A stretch of 64,000 nucleotides of DNA. Origin: Apteryx mantelli (Eukaryota > Chordata > Aves > Apterygiformes > Apterygidae). Shown piece after piece: positions 29,401 to 41,100 of this stretch. Position 1 is the first letter of the stretch; the number at the start of each line of letters is the position of its first letter. The notes under the pieces are model-generated. The model was given only the letters and a program-made list of their open reading frames with translations. It made no database searches and had not been told where the DNA came from. Where the stretch lies: the NCBI RefSeq assembly GCF_036417845.1, contig NC_089981.1, forward strand, positions 64,135,268-64,199,267, written 5' to 3'. The position numbers were made by a program, and so were the translations under genes.

Positions 29401-32400
29401 CACTAAAAAGCTCCTCCACCACCTGAGCAGAATCGCCTCCAGTTTGTACTGCTATCAGGACATGGAATAACCTACTGGCACCACGGTCTGTATTAACTAC
29501 AAACTGTTTCGTTAGTTTCCTACGGGATACAGTGGCTCAAAATTCAAACTGAGCTATGTAAGAGCCTAATGGATCAATTAGGATTAGGATCGAAACTTTC
29601 AGTTTGCTTAAAAAAGATTGGTTATTGTAAAAACAAACTCAAAACCCAGCACTGTTCTTTAACAGACATTTTTTTCTTTACAACAATCCAGTGCTCCATT
29701 CTCCAGCCACAGGTTTTGACCACTTATGTCATATATCAGTATGCAGGGAGACTGACAGATAGGATGGCCAAAAGTAGCTGCACAAGAAAATTCAAAGCAC
29801 ACACTTCAGTGAGTGTTTTTTATGTTGCTTAAATTACAGTAGCTTGGGTGGAGCTCTGGGACTTCCAGGAAGAGGTGAGAAAGATGAAAAGGCCAGTGAA
29901 CAGGAGAATAGAACTGGAAGGATTAATTGGTCTGGAAGGGAGAGCTGCCAAGAGGCAGTAAGAAAGCAGACAAATGAAAGAGCTGCTGAGTGCAAAGGGA
30001 TGGAGAGCAGACATTCTGCAAGAGGTTAACATTGTCAGGGACTACCCTGCAAAAACTGAAGTTGCTCTTCCATAAGTTTACTGAGGCTGAGGTACTAGGC
30101 AGCTTCTCTCCAGGTCACCAGACCCTCAGTAACTCCCTGCTCCTCCTGTAGCCAGTGCTCGCCAGAGCAGAGGAGATCAACTGCAAGACAAAAAACAAGA
30201 AGTCCCAGAGATCTTGAACTAAACTGTCCTGCTAATACCTGCATCCCCTGGGAGGTCAGGGTCTTCATCAGGTCATCTCATGTAAGCACAAAGCTGTTTC
30301 CTGGGAGGTTAAGAGAGCTCCTAATTTGCTAAGTCAATGGGAAAACAGGATGGTTAAATTGGATGTCAAGAAATTTTCCAAAGAAATTCCAGAATACATA
30401 AATCATTGAACTCTTAAGTAAGTTTGGTGAAGAGAAGAATTAAAGGCTGCCTCAAAGAAGTACAGGCAGCAAAGTGACGCTCCAGTTCCTCCAGTAAATT
30501 CAGATCCTTTATTTTTATTGGTAGAGTGGAAAGCAAAACCAGTTCTCCATAACTGTCCTAGCAACAATTCTAATATGACCGTACAGAACTGCCATCACTA
30601 TAAGGGAGAAAACAGGTAAAGATTAGCATACAGCAAGAGGGGAGCATGTAATGCAGTCCATGCTTTTCTTCTCAAAAATTAACATCTGATGCTAGAATAA
30701 GTGCTTCTGGGAACACAGTACTGGTCAGTAAGACAGGCCCCTTCCATCTACAGGAATGGAGAACTGGGGAAGGGAAAAAAGCCTGCCACACAAACACCCG
30801 CAGCAACAAGAAGTGCCCTATGAGGCTTCTCTACTATGACAAGCTGGACCTTCAACACAGGATCTCCTCACTTCCTCTTCCTCATTTCTGTGGTTATAAA
30901 TTAAGAAATCCCAGTTGCTCAGACTCTCCTTGGCCTAACGGCTCTTGGCTTCCTCTACCAACAGTCGTCCTCTCCCATTACTCTACCAACATCCTCCTTG
31001 GCTGCAGCACTAGCAGCCCTGACTGCTTACTTGAGGAAACTGTGAAAAAGAAAACCTGTTAAAGAGAAACATGGGGAGAAATCAGAGCCTGGCCAGTTCC
31101 CCCCAGTGCTGACATTATAGAAGAGCCAAAGCAGGCACTTCCTTGTGACATGGTTTCTTCTTCTTCCCCAATACCTTAACCAAGTCCTATACATAACTCA
31201 GTTTCACAGGGCCACCTCCCTCACCTTAATACTTCCTTGAATTCTGGCACAAGCATGGGAAGTCAGGAGACACCTAGTGCGCAGTATACATTGTTGGCAA
31301 GGAATTTAGGGCCCTTGGGTCCAAGAAGAAACTGGCAGCTTGGATGCCACCAAAGAGAAAGTCTCCAGAGGAAGATACAGCTGCTCAGTTGGGCAGCTCT
31401 AGATTTGGCTCTAGATTTTCCCCCACTGGTCACCTGACAGAAGCTGCACTTGGAAATATTTTACCCTCATCTGTACCAAAAGCTTTAAAAGAAACTCACA
31501 ACAATAGAAGGGAGACATGGAACAAGCATTTGATACCATCGAAAGAGCTATAAGGGGCTGAGGCTAGGCAAGAGACCTCTTGTCGCAAGCACTGAAAACA
31601 GAGTCTAGACACAACTAAAGAAAGAAGCCTTCAATCTTCCCATTTCAGTGTGTGATCACATGGAAGCTATGAAAGGGTATGTGGGACTGTCTGGAGACCT
31701 CCCAAATACCCAGGTGTTGGACAGTAAATGGCACGAGTGACTCTCCCAGATGAGTCACTGCTGTCTGCATGTCTCAATGTTATGGAGTATTTGAAGGCAC
31801 TACCTCTGGAGTGAAGTAAAAGCAAAACCCTGAGCATTTGGAGTCTCTCTCTTATCTGTAAAATACTGCAGAAGAGGTGTTATAAGCCAGATCCTTCCCA
31901 ATCCCAATGCAGAAGATTGCCTTCTGCTTCTGGAAAGTCCTCTTTCACTGGCAAACTACTTGCATCTTAAATGTGGGGCAGAACAGCAAAACAGATACTG
32001 CCTTTCAACAGATACGGGGAATGCTGCAGTGGCTGCTCTGTGAAGCACCTTCCTATTTTTTAGGATAAAACATGGGAGAACTGGGCCCAAAGAACAGAAC
32101 TCCGACAATGACTGTGAAGAGATGTGAGCACCTACAAACTTGCATCTCCTCACACCACAGCAAACAAGACAGAAAGCCCACATTTGCTGTTTTTCAGCAC
32201 ATTTATCCTGAAGTTGAGCCTAGCCACTCAAAGCAGCACATGCGTCACACTCACAGGAAACGAGCCTCAGCGCTTGTTAGGCAACCATCCTTGCAGCACA
32301 AATGCAAGACTGATGTCCTGTTCATTTCCCCTTCCCTTTGTCCATCGCTTAGAGAGCAGTTGTGGGTGCAACCCAAGGCCACGATCTTCTACACACACAC

Positions 32401-35400
32401 GACAGAAAATGGTTTTCAACCTAACACAGAATTGTCCACAGAGATGGACAACTGGGGAGGAAGACAGGATCCTGGAAATGATGGCATTCTACTCTTTCCT
32501 GGCTCAACTGCAAGATGAGGAGAAGCAAGAAAAGAGCAAAACAGGTCTGGTTTCTTCCCTGCCAGTTCATTAGATCTGCAGTGACCTCTGCAGGAAGAAT
32601 ACACAAGATTCCCCTTTCTAATGCCTCTTGCAGAGGAAACCTGAGTGCTCTATAGAACAGCCACAGAAGATTACTTATTTCCAAATGCAACACAGACAGC
32701 AGATATTCTGTACCACTGATGCCTACCCACAACCTCCTGCAGATCTGCTTTAAAAGTCCTAAAGTGTTCAGCAAACCACACTCAGGGACTGCTTCACCCA
32801 TAGCCCTAATGCATGCATCCACTATATATATGAGCTTCATCAAAAGCTAGAGGCAGACAGTGGAGGCTTCGCTTCACTTACCCACAGGAAGTTTGCTCTC
32901 AAAGCAGGCCTCAAACATATCATAGTCTTCTGTGGTGAAGGCAAACTTGCCCTTAGTGGCATCCTCCTTCGCATATAGTATGTGTCCAGCTGAGTCAGTT
33001 ATCTGTAAGAGAAATGCAATATGGATGAAGAACACAATGCTTCACTGCCATGTGCTTATGCTTCTTAAACTAAGATGGAAAATTTCTCCTAGCCTTCGCT
33101 TTGGATTTACTGCATTTTGCTTTCAACAGTTTCTCTCCTTCCTCTCAACCATTTCAGTTCCTCCCCCCACTCACCCCCACCCCAGCAGCTGGAAAAGAGT
33201 GCCTCTCAGGTACTTACTCACATTCATAATAAATAAATAAATAAAAAGTCCCTCCTCCCCCTACAACTTCTGAATACACACTATATTTAGGATCTCTAGC
33301 TGTACCAAATTCTTATTCATTGCCTCTGCAGCTTCTTTTTGCAAGCAAAATTCATAAATTCCCATAGCAACAGAAATATAGAGAAGCCTTACGGGACAAA
33401 AAAAGACTCGTTCCCTAGCAGAAGAAATAGAGAAGGGCACATCTGTTCCCCTAGAAATGAACCATCAGTGTAGCCCTGAATTATACAAGGTTTGGGTGCC
33501 AAGATCCATAAAAGTCATCACTTCAGAAGACAATTCAGACTACACAGAATAATGACTGCTTTGAGCTAACTCTATGGAATTACTAAGAATAGGCAAAAAC
33601 TGTAGAAAGTCTACAAACTGCATCAACAAAGAGTAAAAGCAGATACACATTTCAGGACAGAGACTTAAGAATCACTGTGCCCAACTGAATTAAAAGGTGT
33701 GTCCAGCTGAAATACGCTGACCAGTGAGCAGGAGTGAAAAAACTGAAAGCTTTATAATACTGCATGTAAATCAACAGTACGCATTCCCCTGGAATGTTTC
33801 CCAGTTTCCTTTAACAGATACAGCTGAAAAGCCTGAGTACTATAGTTACTAGAGGTCTTTGAAAATCTTACAGAGGAAGAGACTGAAAAGTGTGGGGATA
33901 ATTTTAAAAGAAGAGAAGAGAGAAGTACACACAAAAAAATGTGATACAGAGAAGATAAGTCAGACATTCTCCCTTACTCCATCTTACAAGAAAAAAAGCA
34001 CACATGCCATCTACAATCTTGCTTTCCTGTACAAAAAGCATATAGAACAGCTAAGCGCTTGAAATGATTCAAAGGAAATACTCATCTTGTTTTCTTATTA
34101 CAGCACCTAATTAACTCCCTGCCACAGGATACCACTGAGGCCAACAGTATGCTACGATTCAGAACAGATTCAAACCTTTACATAGATAATGAGAGTTTCC
34201 ACATTAGGCAGGAAAAATAATAAGGGATATAAACCCTGATGCCTTAGGGTATAAACCATCGCTGGCAAGAGATTAGGAAGAAACTTCCTCTACATACGGA
34301 TTATGCCATAATTGTCTATTATGGAATTTCTTGTAGCTTCCCCTGAACCATCTGGAATCTGTCAGCATCTGATGACCAGAGCAGTGCTCCTTGTTGTCTA
34401 GTACTGCAGTTCCCAATCAGAGCTCTACCTGAAGTCAAGCATCAAGTAGATGAAAGCACGGCTATGCAATCAGGTACAGACAGTTGTGCTGCCATTTCCC
34501 TTGCCGGCCAGAGACAAGCCACTGAACCATTGGAAGCTCAAGCAAGTAGGCCCAACTGGAGCGCAGAACCATCTGTATCTGACCACACAGACATGACATA
34601 AAAGTATATGTTTTGGTGACCATACGGTGCACACTATTCAATAGTGCGATCCTGATTCACCAAGATGTCAGTCTGCTTTTATATATATATATATACATAC
34701 ATACACACACACATATAAATATATTTCCAGGCTGATACTGCATAGTGCGCACACTGGATTCTCAGTCTCAAGAAACAGCGACAAGAACACAGTAGACAAG
34801 CCTTTAAAACATCCCTATTATTTTGAGCACTATCCCCTAGAGATTTCTAGAGACCAGAGCTAAGCTTCAGCTAGAGGATATTGTGCAGCTTGATCCATTT
34901 TTATCCTTTACAGCTCTAGCAATAGCCTGCTCATAAACAGGATCTCAGACAGTAAAAGCTCTGCTATCTGCTTCCTTCAATATTGGATACTGTTACCCAA
35001 ATCAGGCAAATACATTATCCATTCAGCTGGGCATGTGGGGGTGGGAGAAGCTGAGAGTAACCCAGCCAGAAAACTTGTGGGGGAGAAGTTGACCTGAAAG
35101 GGATTTTTCATGATATTCTAACGTTATTTACAGTAACACCATCCTCTACAGACAGGGCATTGTTCTCCCTTGACAAACAGCCCAACAGCTCCCCAAACTG
35201 CTGGCCTCAACAATGGGACAGATGCATGTGACCGGGCCCAAGCAAGACGTCATCTACCCCAAAGCCTCCCTTCCATAGCCAGCTGGCAAATTGTGCAGAT
35301 TCCTCAGAAACAGAGGGTGCCACTGTTAGTGTTGGAATATCACAAACACCCAACTTAGCTCATGGACAGGAACCATACTGAGCTCAGCCAAGATTAACTA

Positions 35401-36064
35401 CCAACCTCCTACGTTCTGGTGGCCCAATTCAGGGAACTGAAACAGACCATCCAGTGCAGAAGGAAGGAGACCACCTGCAGATATCACGCCCTGAACTAAT
35501 CTTTCCCACACCAACTCAGACACAAAGGAAAAGAAGTCTGCACCTAGCAGAAGTAGTACAGCACTTAAATGTGCCCAGGGTGTTGGGTGACCATAGCATA
35601 CCCAAACAGTAAGAAAAAGAGCACGAATAGCATGGTCTATTTCTCCTTCGTAGCTTTTCAAACTACGACAGGATGACATTTGGTTTCTTAAATCAAATTG
35701 ATTTTTACAGTTCCAATAAAATAAAACTTCAATTTGGTATCAACTTCAGCAGCAAAGCCAGACTAAAACCCTGGCATAGGGCTCATGGATGGCATTGCCT
35801 CACCACCTCCATAGACAAGTCCTCTGTAATAAAAGCAAGTTTCAGAAAAGACTGCAGGTCAGTTGACCTAAGAGCGGGCAACCAGAGATCCACGACACTT
35901 GATCACTGAGTGAGAAAAGACAGAGGTAACATAGTACTCAGACTAAAATGCATGCACCTTACAAGGCAAGCACTGTAGCAACATTTCAAAGCACTAAAGC
36001 TGTTTAGCTCTGTCTATATACAGACAAGTTTCCTCTTACAAATGATGCAACTATACAGAGCAAA

Positions 36065-36109
<45 letters not shown>

Positions 36110-37914
36110 ACTCCAGAAACAGCCTTCTCTAGCCAAAACCAAGCATGACTGCCACTATCCCAAGGTCTTCAGGTATCTGAAGGCAGATGCTGCAAGGCTA
36201 ACATGATCTCAGAAAAATCTCACAATTCTCACTGAACACTCCAATTTCTGAGCCTAGAGACTCTTGAGCAGACAGCCTTGTCACTGTTTGCTTGTATGGT
36301 TACTTTTAAAATCCTCTGGAAGCTCAGAGATAAGTAAAAGAAAGACAGAAAAAAGCTTCTGCAAATTGATTAAGTAGTAATAGACCTACTTGGATAGTTG
36401 GGAAGTTAGAAGAAAGTTCAGGGAAGGAACATAGTGAACAGAATTAAAGTGAAGCTGTAAAGCGCTCTTTCAGTAGCTTCCTGTCACATAGATAGATGTA
36501 TTATTCATGTATATTCTGCTGATCTTTCCCCTATACTCTGTAAAGATCCTTCAGGCTATCATCCTGGTGCTTTCTTCCTTGCAGTGAACACGGTGGCAGT
36601 GGTAGCATGCCAAAATGACCCATTAAAATCTACATAAGTCATGCTATAGAAAGGACAGAGTAAGGAAGCTTGTTTCCAAGTCCCCATCTGGCCCTTTTGC
36701 TATGACCTGCTGCCTGGTCCCTTTGTTCCAGGCCATACGGAGAGATGGAGCTCTTGAACAGCCACGTCACTGTAACTCTCTCCTCCCTACACAGTGTCAA
36801 CAAAGGCAGGCCTAGGACGGCCTTATCTCAGCGGCCCAGCCCCCACATCATGCCGCGCGTCTTCTAATCCACATGCCTCCCCCTCATGACATCTCGCGGG
36901 GAAAGGAGGCCCTGGCACAGCTCCTTAAGCTCTTACCTACCCTTCTCCCTCATTACCTAATCCCCAGATGGCAAACCCTGGGCGAGCTGTTCACCCACAC
37001 TGTTCCCTAATACAAAGCAAGCCCTGTCATGGTCCTCTACTGCGTCACCGGAAGCCGTCTGTCACGGAGGTGCCCCATCCCTCCCCATCACGCTGCTGCA
37101 AAAGGCGAGGCTCGCCATCACCGGTAACTACAACCCCTGTGTGCGCTGTATCATGCATGGAAAACAAGGCGCGTCAGGACGGTGCTGTGCCACGTGCGGA
37201 AACCGAACCTGCCTCAGCCTGGCCCGCTGAGCCACAATCCCTCTGTGCCCCGCCGAGGCCGGGGTGCCGGCCCGTAGCGCCGGCACGCCACACAGCGCGG
37301 GCCGCCTCCCGCAGCCCTCGGCGCCCCGCGCAGGGCGGCCTGTGCCGGGCCCGCTGCCCCGCAGAGCCCCGCGCTGCCGCCGCCTCCGACAGAGCAGGCG
37401 CCGGCTGCTGCCCGGCGCCGCGCGGAGCCCGCGGCTGGACCGCGGCGCCGCCGAGCTGCGGGAGCGGCCCGCGGGCCCGGCCCGGCCCGGCCCGGCCCGG
37501 CCCCCCCGCCGCGGCCGCTACCCGCCCCGCCCCGTCCGGCGCCGGCCCGCGCCGCCCTGTCACGGCGGCCGCCGCCCTGTCACGGCGGCCGCCGCCGCGC
37601 GCGCGCGGGCGGGGCGGGGAAGGGCGGGGCGGGGCGCGCGCCCCCACCGCCCCCCGCCGCCAGGCCCCCGCCGCCGGGCCGGGGGCCGCGCCGCGCCCCG
37701 CTCGCACCTTGAGGTTGGCGGAGGGGCCGGTGGAGGAGCCTGGCGGCGCGCCGATCTCGTACTCGCCCGTGACCAGCGTGTCGCGGTGAATCTCCTCCCG
37801 CAGGCACTTGCGGGCCTTGCCCGGCAGCTGGAAGGAGATCGGCCGCGCCGGGCCCACCAGCAGCAGCAGCGCCAGCGCCAGGCTGAGGCGGGGGCGGCCG
37901 GGCGGCAGCGGCAT
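23365..37914 (-). CDS. TMED10: TMED10, p24-delta1 / TMP21 transmembrane trafficking protein (complete)
   Basis: Five coding exons on the minus strand (37914-37708, 33002-32882, 28209-28136, 24076-23950, 23486-23365) join in frame to a 216-residue protein; human TMED10 is 219. TMED10 is a type I membrane cargo receptor of the p24 family that cycles in COPII and COPI vesicles between ER and Golgi, forms complexes with other p24 proteins, and is also reported to modulate gamma-secretase. Seen in the translation: signal peptide (1-25, [10 protein letters not shown] core), mature start at [16 protein letters not shown] domain with a likely disulfide C37-C102, coiled coil in [20 protein letters not shown] (about 138-157), membrane span about 183-204, and the tail [13 protein letters not shown] with the FF motif for COPII export and KKLIE for COPI retrieval. 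The start was chosen by homology and signal peptide. All introns are GT-AG. It is transcribed toward NEK9. Confidence 0.97.
23950..24076 (-). CDS. TMED10: TMED10 exon 4
   Basis: Encodes [20 protein letters not shown] then [20 protein letters not shown] and TN: the coiled-coil stalk used for p24 oligomerisation. It appears identical to the mammalian sequence as I remember it. Acceptor TAG at 24079-24077; donor GTAAGAG at 23949-23943. Confidence 0.97.
28136..28209 (-). CDS. TMED10: TMED10 exon 3
   Basis: A 74-base exon encoding [20 protein letters not shown] then KNYEE (first Gly split with exon 2). End of the GOLD beta-sandwich and start of the helical stalk. Acceptor CAG at 28212-28210; donor GTATG at 28135-28131. 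Confidence 0.96.
28995..29010. repeat. Poly(A) tract, 16 bases, with A-rich tail
   Basis: A run followed by GAAAGAAAAAATAAAAAAAG, in TMED10 intron 2. Confidence 0.8.
32882..33002 (-). CDS. TMED10: TMED10 exon 2
   Basis: Encodes [20 protein letters not shown] then [20 protein letters not shown] and one base of Gly. Core of the GOLD domain including the second disulfide Cys (C102). Acceptor CAG at 33005-33003, donor GTAAGT at 32881-32876. The last three residues, LPV, are absent from my memory of the human protein (ESK-GTGRIPDQ). Confidence 0.96.
33228..33246. repeat. (AAAT)n microsatellite
   Basis: About four and a half AAAT units in TMED10 intron 1, close to exon 2. Confidence 0.85.
34680..34715. 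repeat. Compound (TA)/(CATA)/(CA) microsatellite
   Basis: TA units grade into CATA and then CA units before returning to AT-rich DNA, in TMED10 intron 1. Confidence 0.85.
36070..36104. repeat. Poly(A) tract, 35 bases
   Basis: Longest homopolymer in the window, in TMED10 intron 1. No adjoining retroposed gene body recognised. Confidence 0.92.
37476..37500. repeat. (CCCGG)5 pentamer repeat
   Basis: Five perfect CCCGG units in the CpG-dense start of TMED10 intron 1. Confidence 0.9.
37551..37590. repeat. 20-bp perfect tandem duplication
   Basis: The unit GCCGCCCTGTCACGGCGGCC occurs twice without a mismatch, followed by a third partial GCCGCC. Located in TMED10 intron 1 within the CpG island. 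Confidence 0.92.
37708..37914 (-). CDS. TMED10: TMED10 exon 1 (coding part)
   Basis: Encodes residues 1-69, [20 protein letters not shown] to PSANLK: signal peptide and the first part of the GOLD domain ([19 protein letters not shown]). The segment after EYEI ([12 protein letters not shown]) is a proline/serine-rich loop unlike the human one, within a very GC-rich island. Donor GTGCGAG at 37707-37701. Kozak context GCCGCCATGC. Confidence 0.96.
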
Positions 37915-38129
37915 GGCGGCGGCTCCGGGTGCGACAGGCCAGGCGTCTTCCTCTGGGCCACGTGACCGCCGCCGCCGCTGCGTCAGCGCGTGCGGGCGCG
38001 CGGCGCGGCGCGGGGGGAGGGGCGCGCGCGGAGGGCGGGAAGCGGGGGGGAGGGGCGGCCCCCGCGTGCGGGCAGCCGGGGGCGCGGGGAGGGGGCGGAA
38101 ATGCCAACGGCGCGGGGTGCTCGCCGTGT

Positions 38130-41100
38130 CGTGGCTGGGCCTGCAGGCGGGAATCAGAAGAAATAAAAATAGACCCGGGGCCACCGCAAAGCGATGCTGT
38201 TTTTCCTTTAAAGTGTAGATGGAGGCTGAGGCTTTGGGAAACTGCCGTAAAGGTTACAAAAGTACCTGAGGCCTGCGAGGGAATTCGAATGGGTTCTCTT
38301 CCCCCCAAAAAAAACTCTCAATATTAGCAGCGAAGTCAGAAGGAAGAAGAATAAAATGAATGTAACACAAGCACTACTGTTTTTTTTAAATCAAAATTGG
38401 TAACGTTATAGTAGTGACACAAACTGCCACGTCTGACGGAAGCGCGCGTGTTCCTAGGCTGACGGCCAGCAGAAAAGGGCCCGTTACTTCCGACCGCTGT
38501 CTCCGGGAGGCCCTGCCGGCGCCCCGTGGGATTCGGGGAGGTTTGGCAGGCTGTGCGTCACCCAGGCCCACAGCCGTAAACCCGGGGGCCGCTGGACCCT
38601 GCTCTCCTCCGTCCTGCAGCAAAATGGGCCTGCTGCGAATGGGACCTTCTGCAAGAATTACAAATGTCGAGAATTTAAGTGCGTTTCTGATCGTCTTCTC
38701 AAGGCAGAAGCAGATACACTGGAGTTAAGTATTAAACATTGCCTAGTGGACTGTTACATTTTCAAAGAAATGATCTGTTACACAACACAGTAATAAGTTA
38801 AAAAATCAAAATGTGTTAAGATATGGAGGTACATACTACGGATGTACAAGCAATCTGAGCTGTTACAGACTCCCAGAGCTTTTTATACAGTTGGATGTCT
38901 CCCAGGTCTTTCAGTGGAAGATGCACTTGCCTTTCTAAATTTTTTTTTTCAAGTTTCTGAGTAATTTTCCCTCTGTCTTCTTCAGCCAGGAATATTTTCT
39001 TTTATCAGATGTCTTACTTCTGTGGAACAGCACCATGCAAATACCATACGATAGTGATAGAGATATGCAAGTGTTTTTGACACCAAATATAATTATGATG
39101 ATCTTTAAAGACACTTTGGATAATTTTTTTTCTTTCCAGCATATGCTCAGATCTACTTTTTTTTTCATTTGGTCTCTAATACTTTAAGTAGTTTAGCTTT
39201 TACGAACACAGCATTAAATGACCCACTAACTGCATTAATGCTCTCCTCTCTTCATTCCTGTAGCCCTTGCAGTGTTCCTCAGTGTAACTTGCCTTGACAC
39301 AGGGGGAAAGGAAGGAGGAAAATTTCCCAAATATGCAATTATGACTACCACATCTGTAGTCAGCTCCTGGGATTGGCTGCAAATATTTGGGTGTGTTTGG
39401 AAGTAAGGAAAGGTGAGAAGAAAGAAATGAGTAGTAGCATTGCTAGAAAACAACAAAAAAAGCTCTTTTATTTTTATTAGCTCGTCTAAAAAATATATTA
39501 CACTGTTGTTTCTCTTTTATTTCTTTTAAATGTCACCATTCCTCCCTGTGGGCAAAACATGTCATTAATGGCAAGTAATAAGCAGGAATCGGTACAAACT
39601 TCAATCTTATGAGCCTTAAACTACCAAACTTTTGGATTAGATGTTTACATGCAGACCAAGACAGGCCAAGCCATGACCAGAATGCTTTAAAGAACAGCTC
39701 TGTTTTTTACATGCATATAGTTATATTTACTGAGACAATATGATGAAGGCAGGGTTAGTTTCTTGTTAACTCAAGCAACAAGCTTATCTGGCCTTCATGT
39801 GTAGGAACAGGAACTATGCCCAACTGTACAGAGATAGAGTGACCTCTTTGCTTGGAGGGAAATAAAGAGAACCCTCATAAAAAAACAAAAAACAAAAAAA
39901 CCCACCAACACGAAGCCCCTGTGCTACGTTTAAATGACATTTTAGCAAAATACGATTTTCCTTAGCATAGCCTGTATGTTTTAAGTGAACATTGACTGTG
40001 CTTAAATATACAGGCCATTATTTTAAGCTTCAGTTTATTGTTTGAAATGGTACTTATTCTCACTTGTTGCACATTTCAGTACATCTTTTCAACTTTTTGA
40101 ATCAGTTCACAAACCTTTCCTTACTTGGACAATTAAATTAATTTAAAGCTCAACTGTTACAAAATAAATATTTAGCTGGTTTCTGCAATATATCAAAGTA
40201 TGCTTGCACAATGAAAACATTCTTTCCATTGTGGCACTTAAGGCAGAAATAGATATTATTTCACAAGCTTGAAGAAACATAGATTACTTGAATCTGAAGA
40301 TATGAAATGTTGTAATGTTCTGCCACAAAATTCCTGATGAAACATGCACAACACTACACATCTCTCCATACAGAACATTCCTCATATCAGTGATATGTAG
40401 CCAGTCTTCTATCAAATTCAAAACATTCAATGATGCCTTATTTTCTGGGGGAAATATCAGAGAAAGTGGCTCAGTCATGTTAAGGTAACCTCATTTTCTA
40501 AAATCAAAGTGTAAAGTCAACTATTAAAGAGTAAATATATACTGAATACAATTCCATTCCTATTTAGTCCATTTTGTCATGATACATTTTTAGATAAGAG
40601 TTACATTTATGACCAAGAAATTTATCATCAGTCTTTTGTTGTAACTTTCCCTTGTATGACTATATTATGCTATAAACTGCACCACACACAAGTTCGGATT
40701 GTTCTGATTATAAAATTGTACCATAAACGCCTTAGTGCTTTAGCGTGTTGTGAAAGAAAGTAGTACTGAAATGCTGAAAGTCTCTCTGCAATTCCAATCT
40801 TTTCACTCTGTAAAGCACTTACAAATGCAATGGGGCAATCTTCATTTAATGTGCAAAGTAACTTCTAGCAGATGGAAGGCATTTTAAGATCCTTTCAGCT
40901 GCAGATTTAGAAATAACAGTCTTGCAGGGACATGCCTTAACATTTCTACATATTCCAGGCTGGCAAAATGAAATGCTTCCTGTAATTCTAAAACTCCTAA
41001 CAGATGAGAAAAAAAAAAGATTGATAACTTGTTACACAACTTTCAAGATAAAATCATGACCTATTTTAGCATAATTTATAATGTTACGCATTGTATGAGC

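Larger units (their letters stand above)
37170..38120 (-). promoter_or_regulatory. TMED10: TMED10 CpG-island promoter
   Basis: Very high CpG density spans exon 1, the first part of intron 1 and about 200 bases upstream of the start codon. No TATA box. Upstream of the start, on the side expected for the promoter, are a palindromic E-box CACGTG (37959-37964, context GGTCACGTGGC on the gene strand) and a CRE-like TGCGTCA (37979-37985). GC boxes are frequent. The E-box context resembles sites used by USF, TFE3/TFEB or ER/Golgi-stress bZIP factors; that link is inference. Confidence 0.8.

Noticed and set aside
36070..36115. Poly(A)35 followed by GCAAGACTCC, reminiscent of an Alu tail
   Set aside because: The preceding sequence has no Alu or 7SL similarity; the match is short and after, not before, the A tract.
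37174..38184. 336-codon minus-strand frame covering TMED10 exon 1, suggesting an upstream extension with a hydrophobic start
   Set aside because: The apparent start is GTG and there is no ATG in frame before the canonical one; the 3' part is intron 1 read through.
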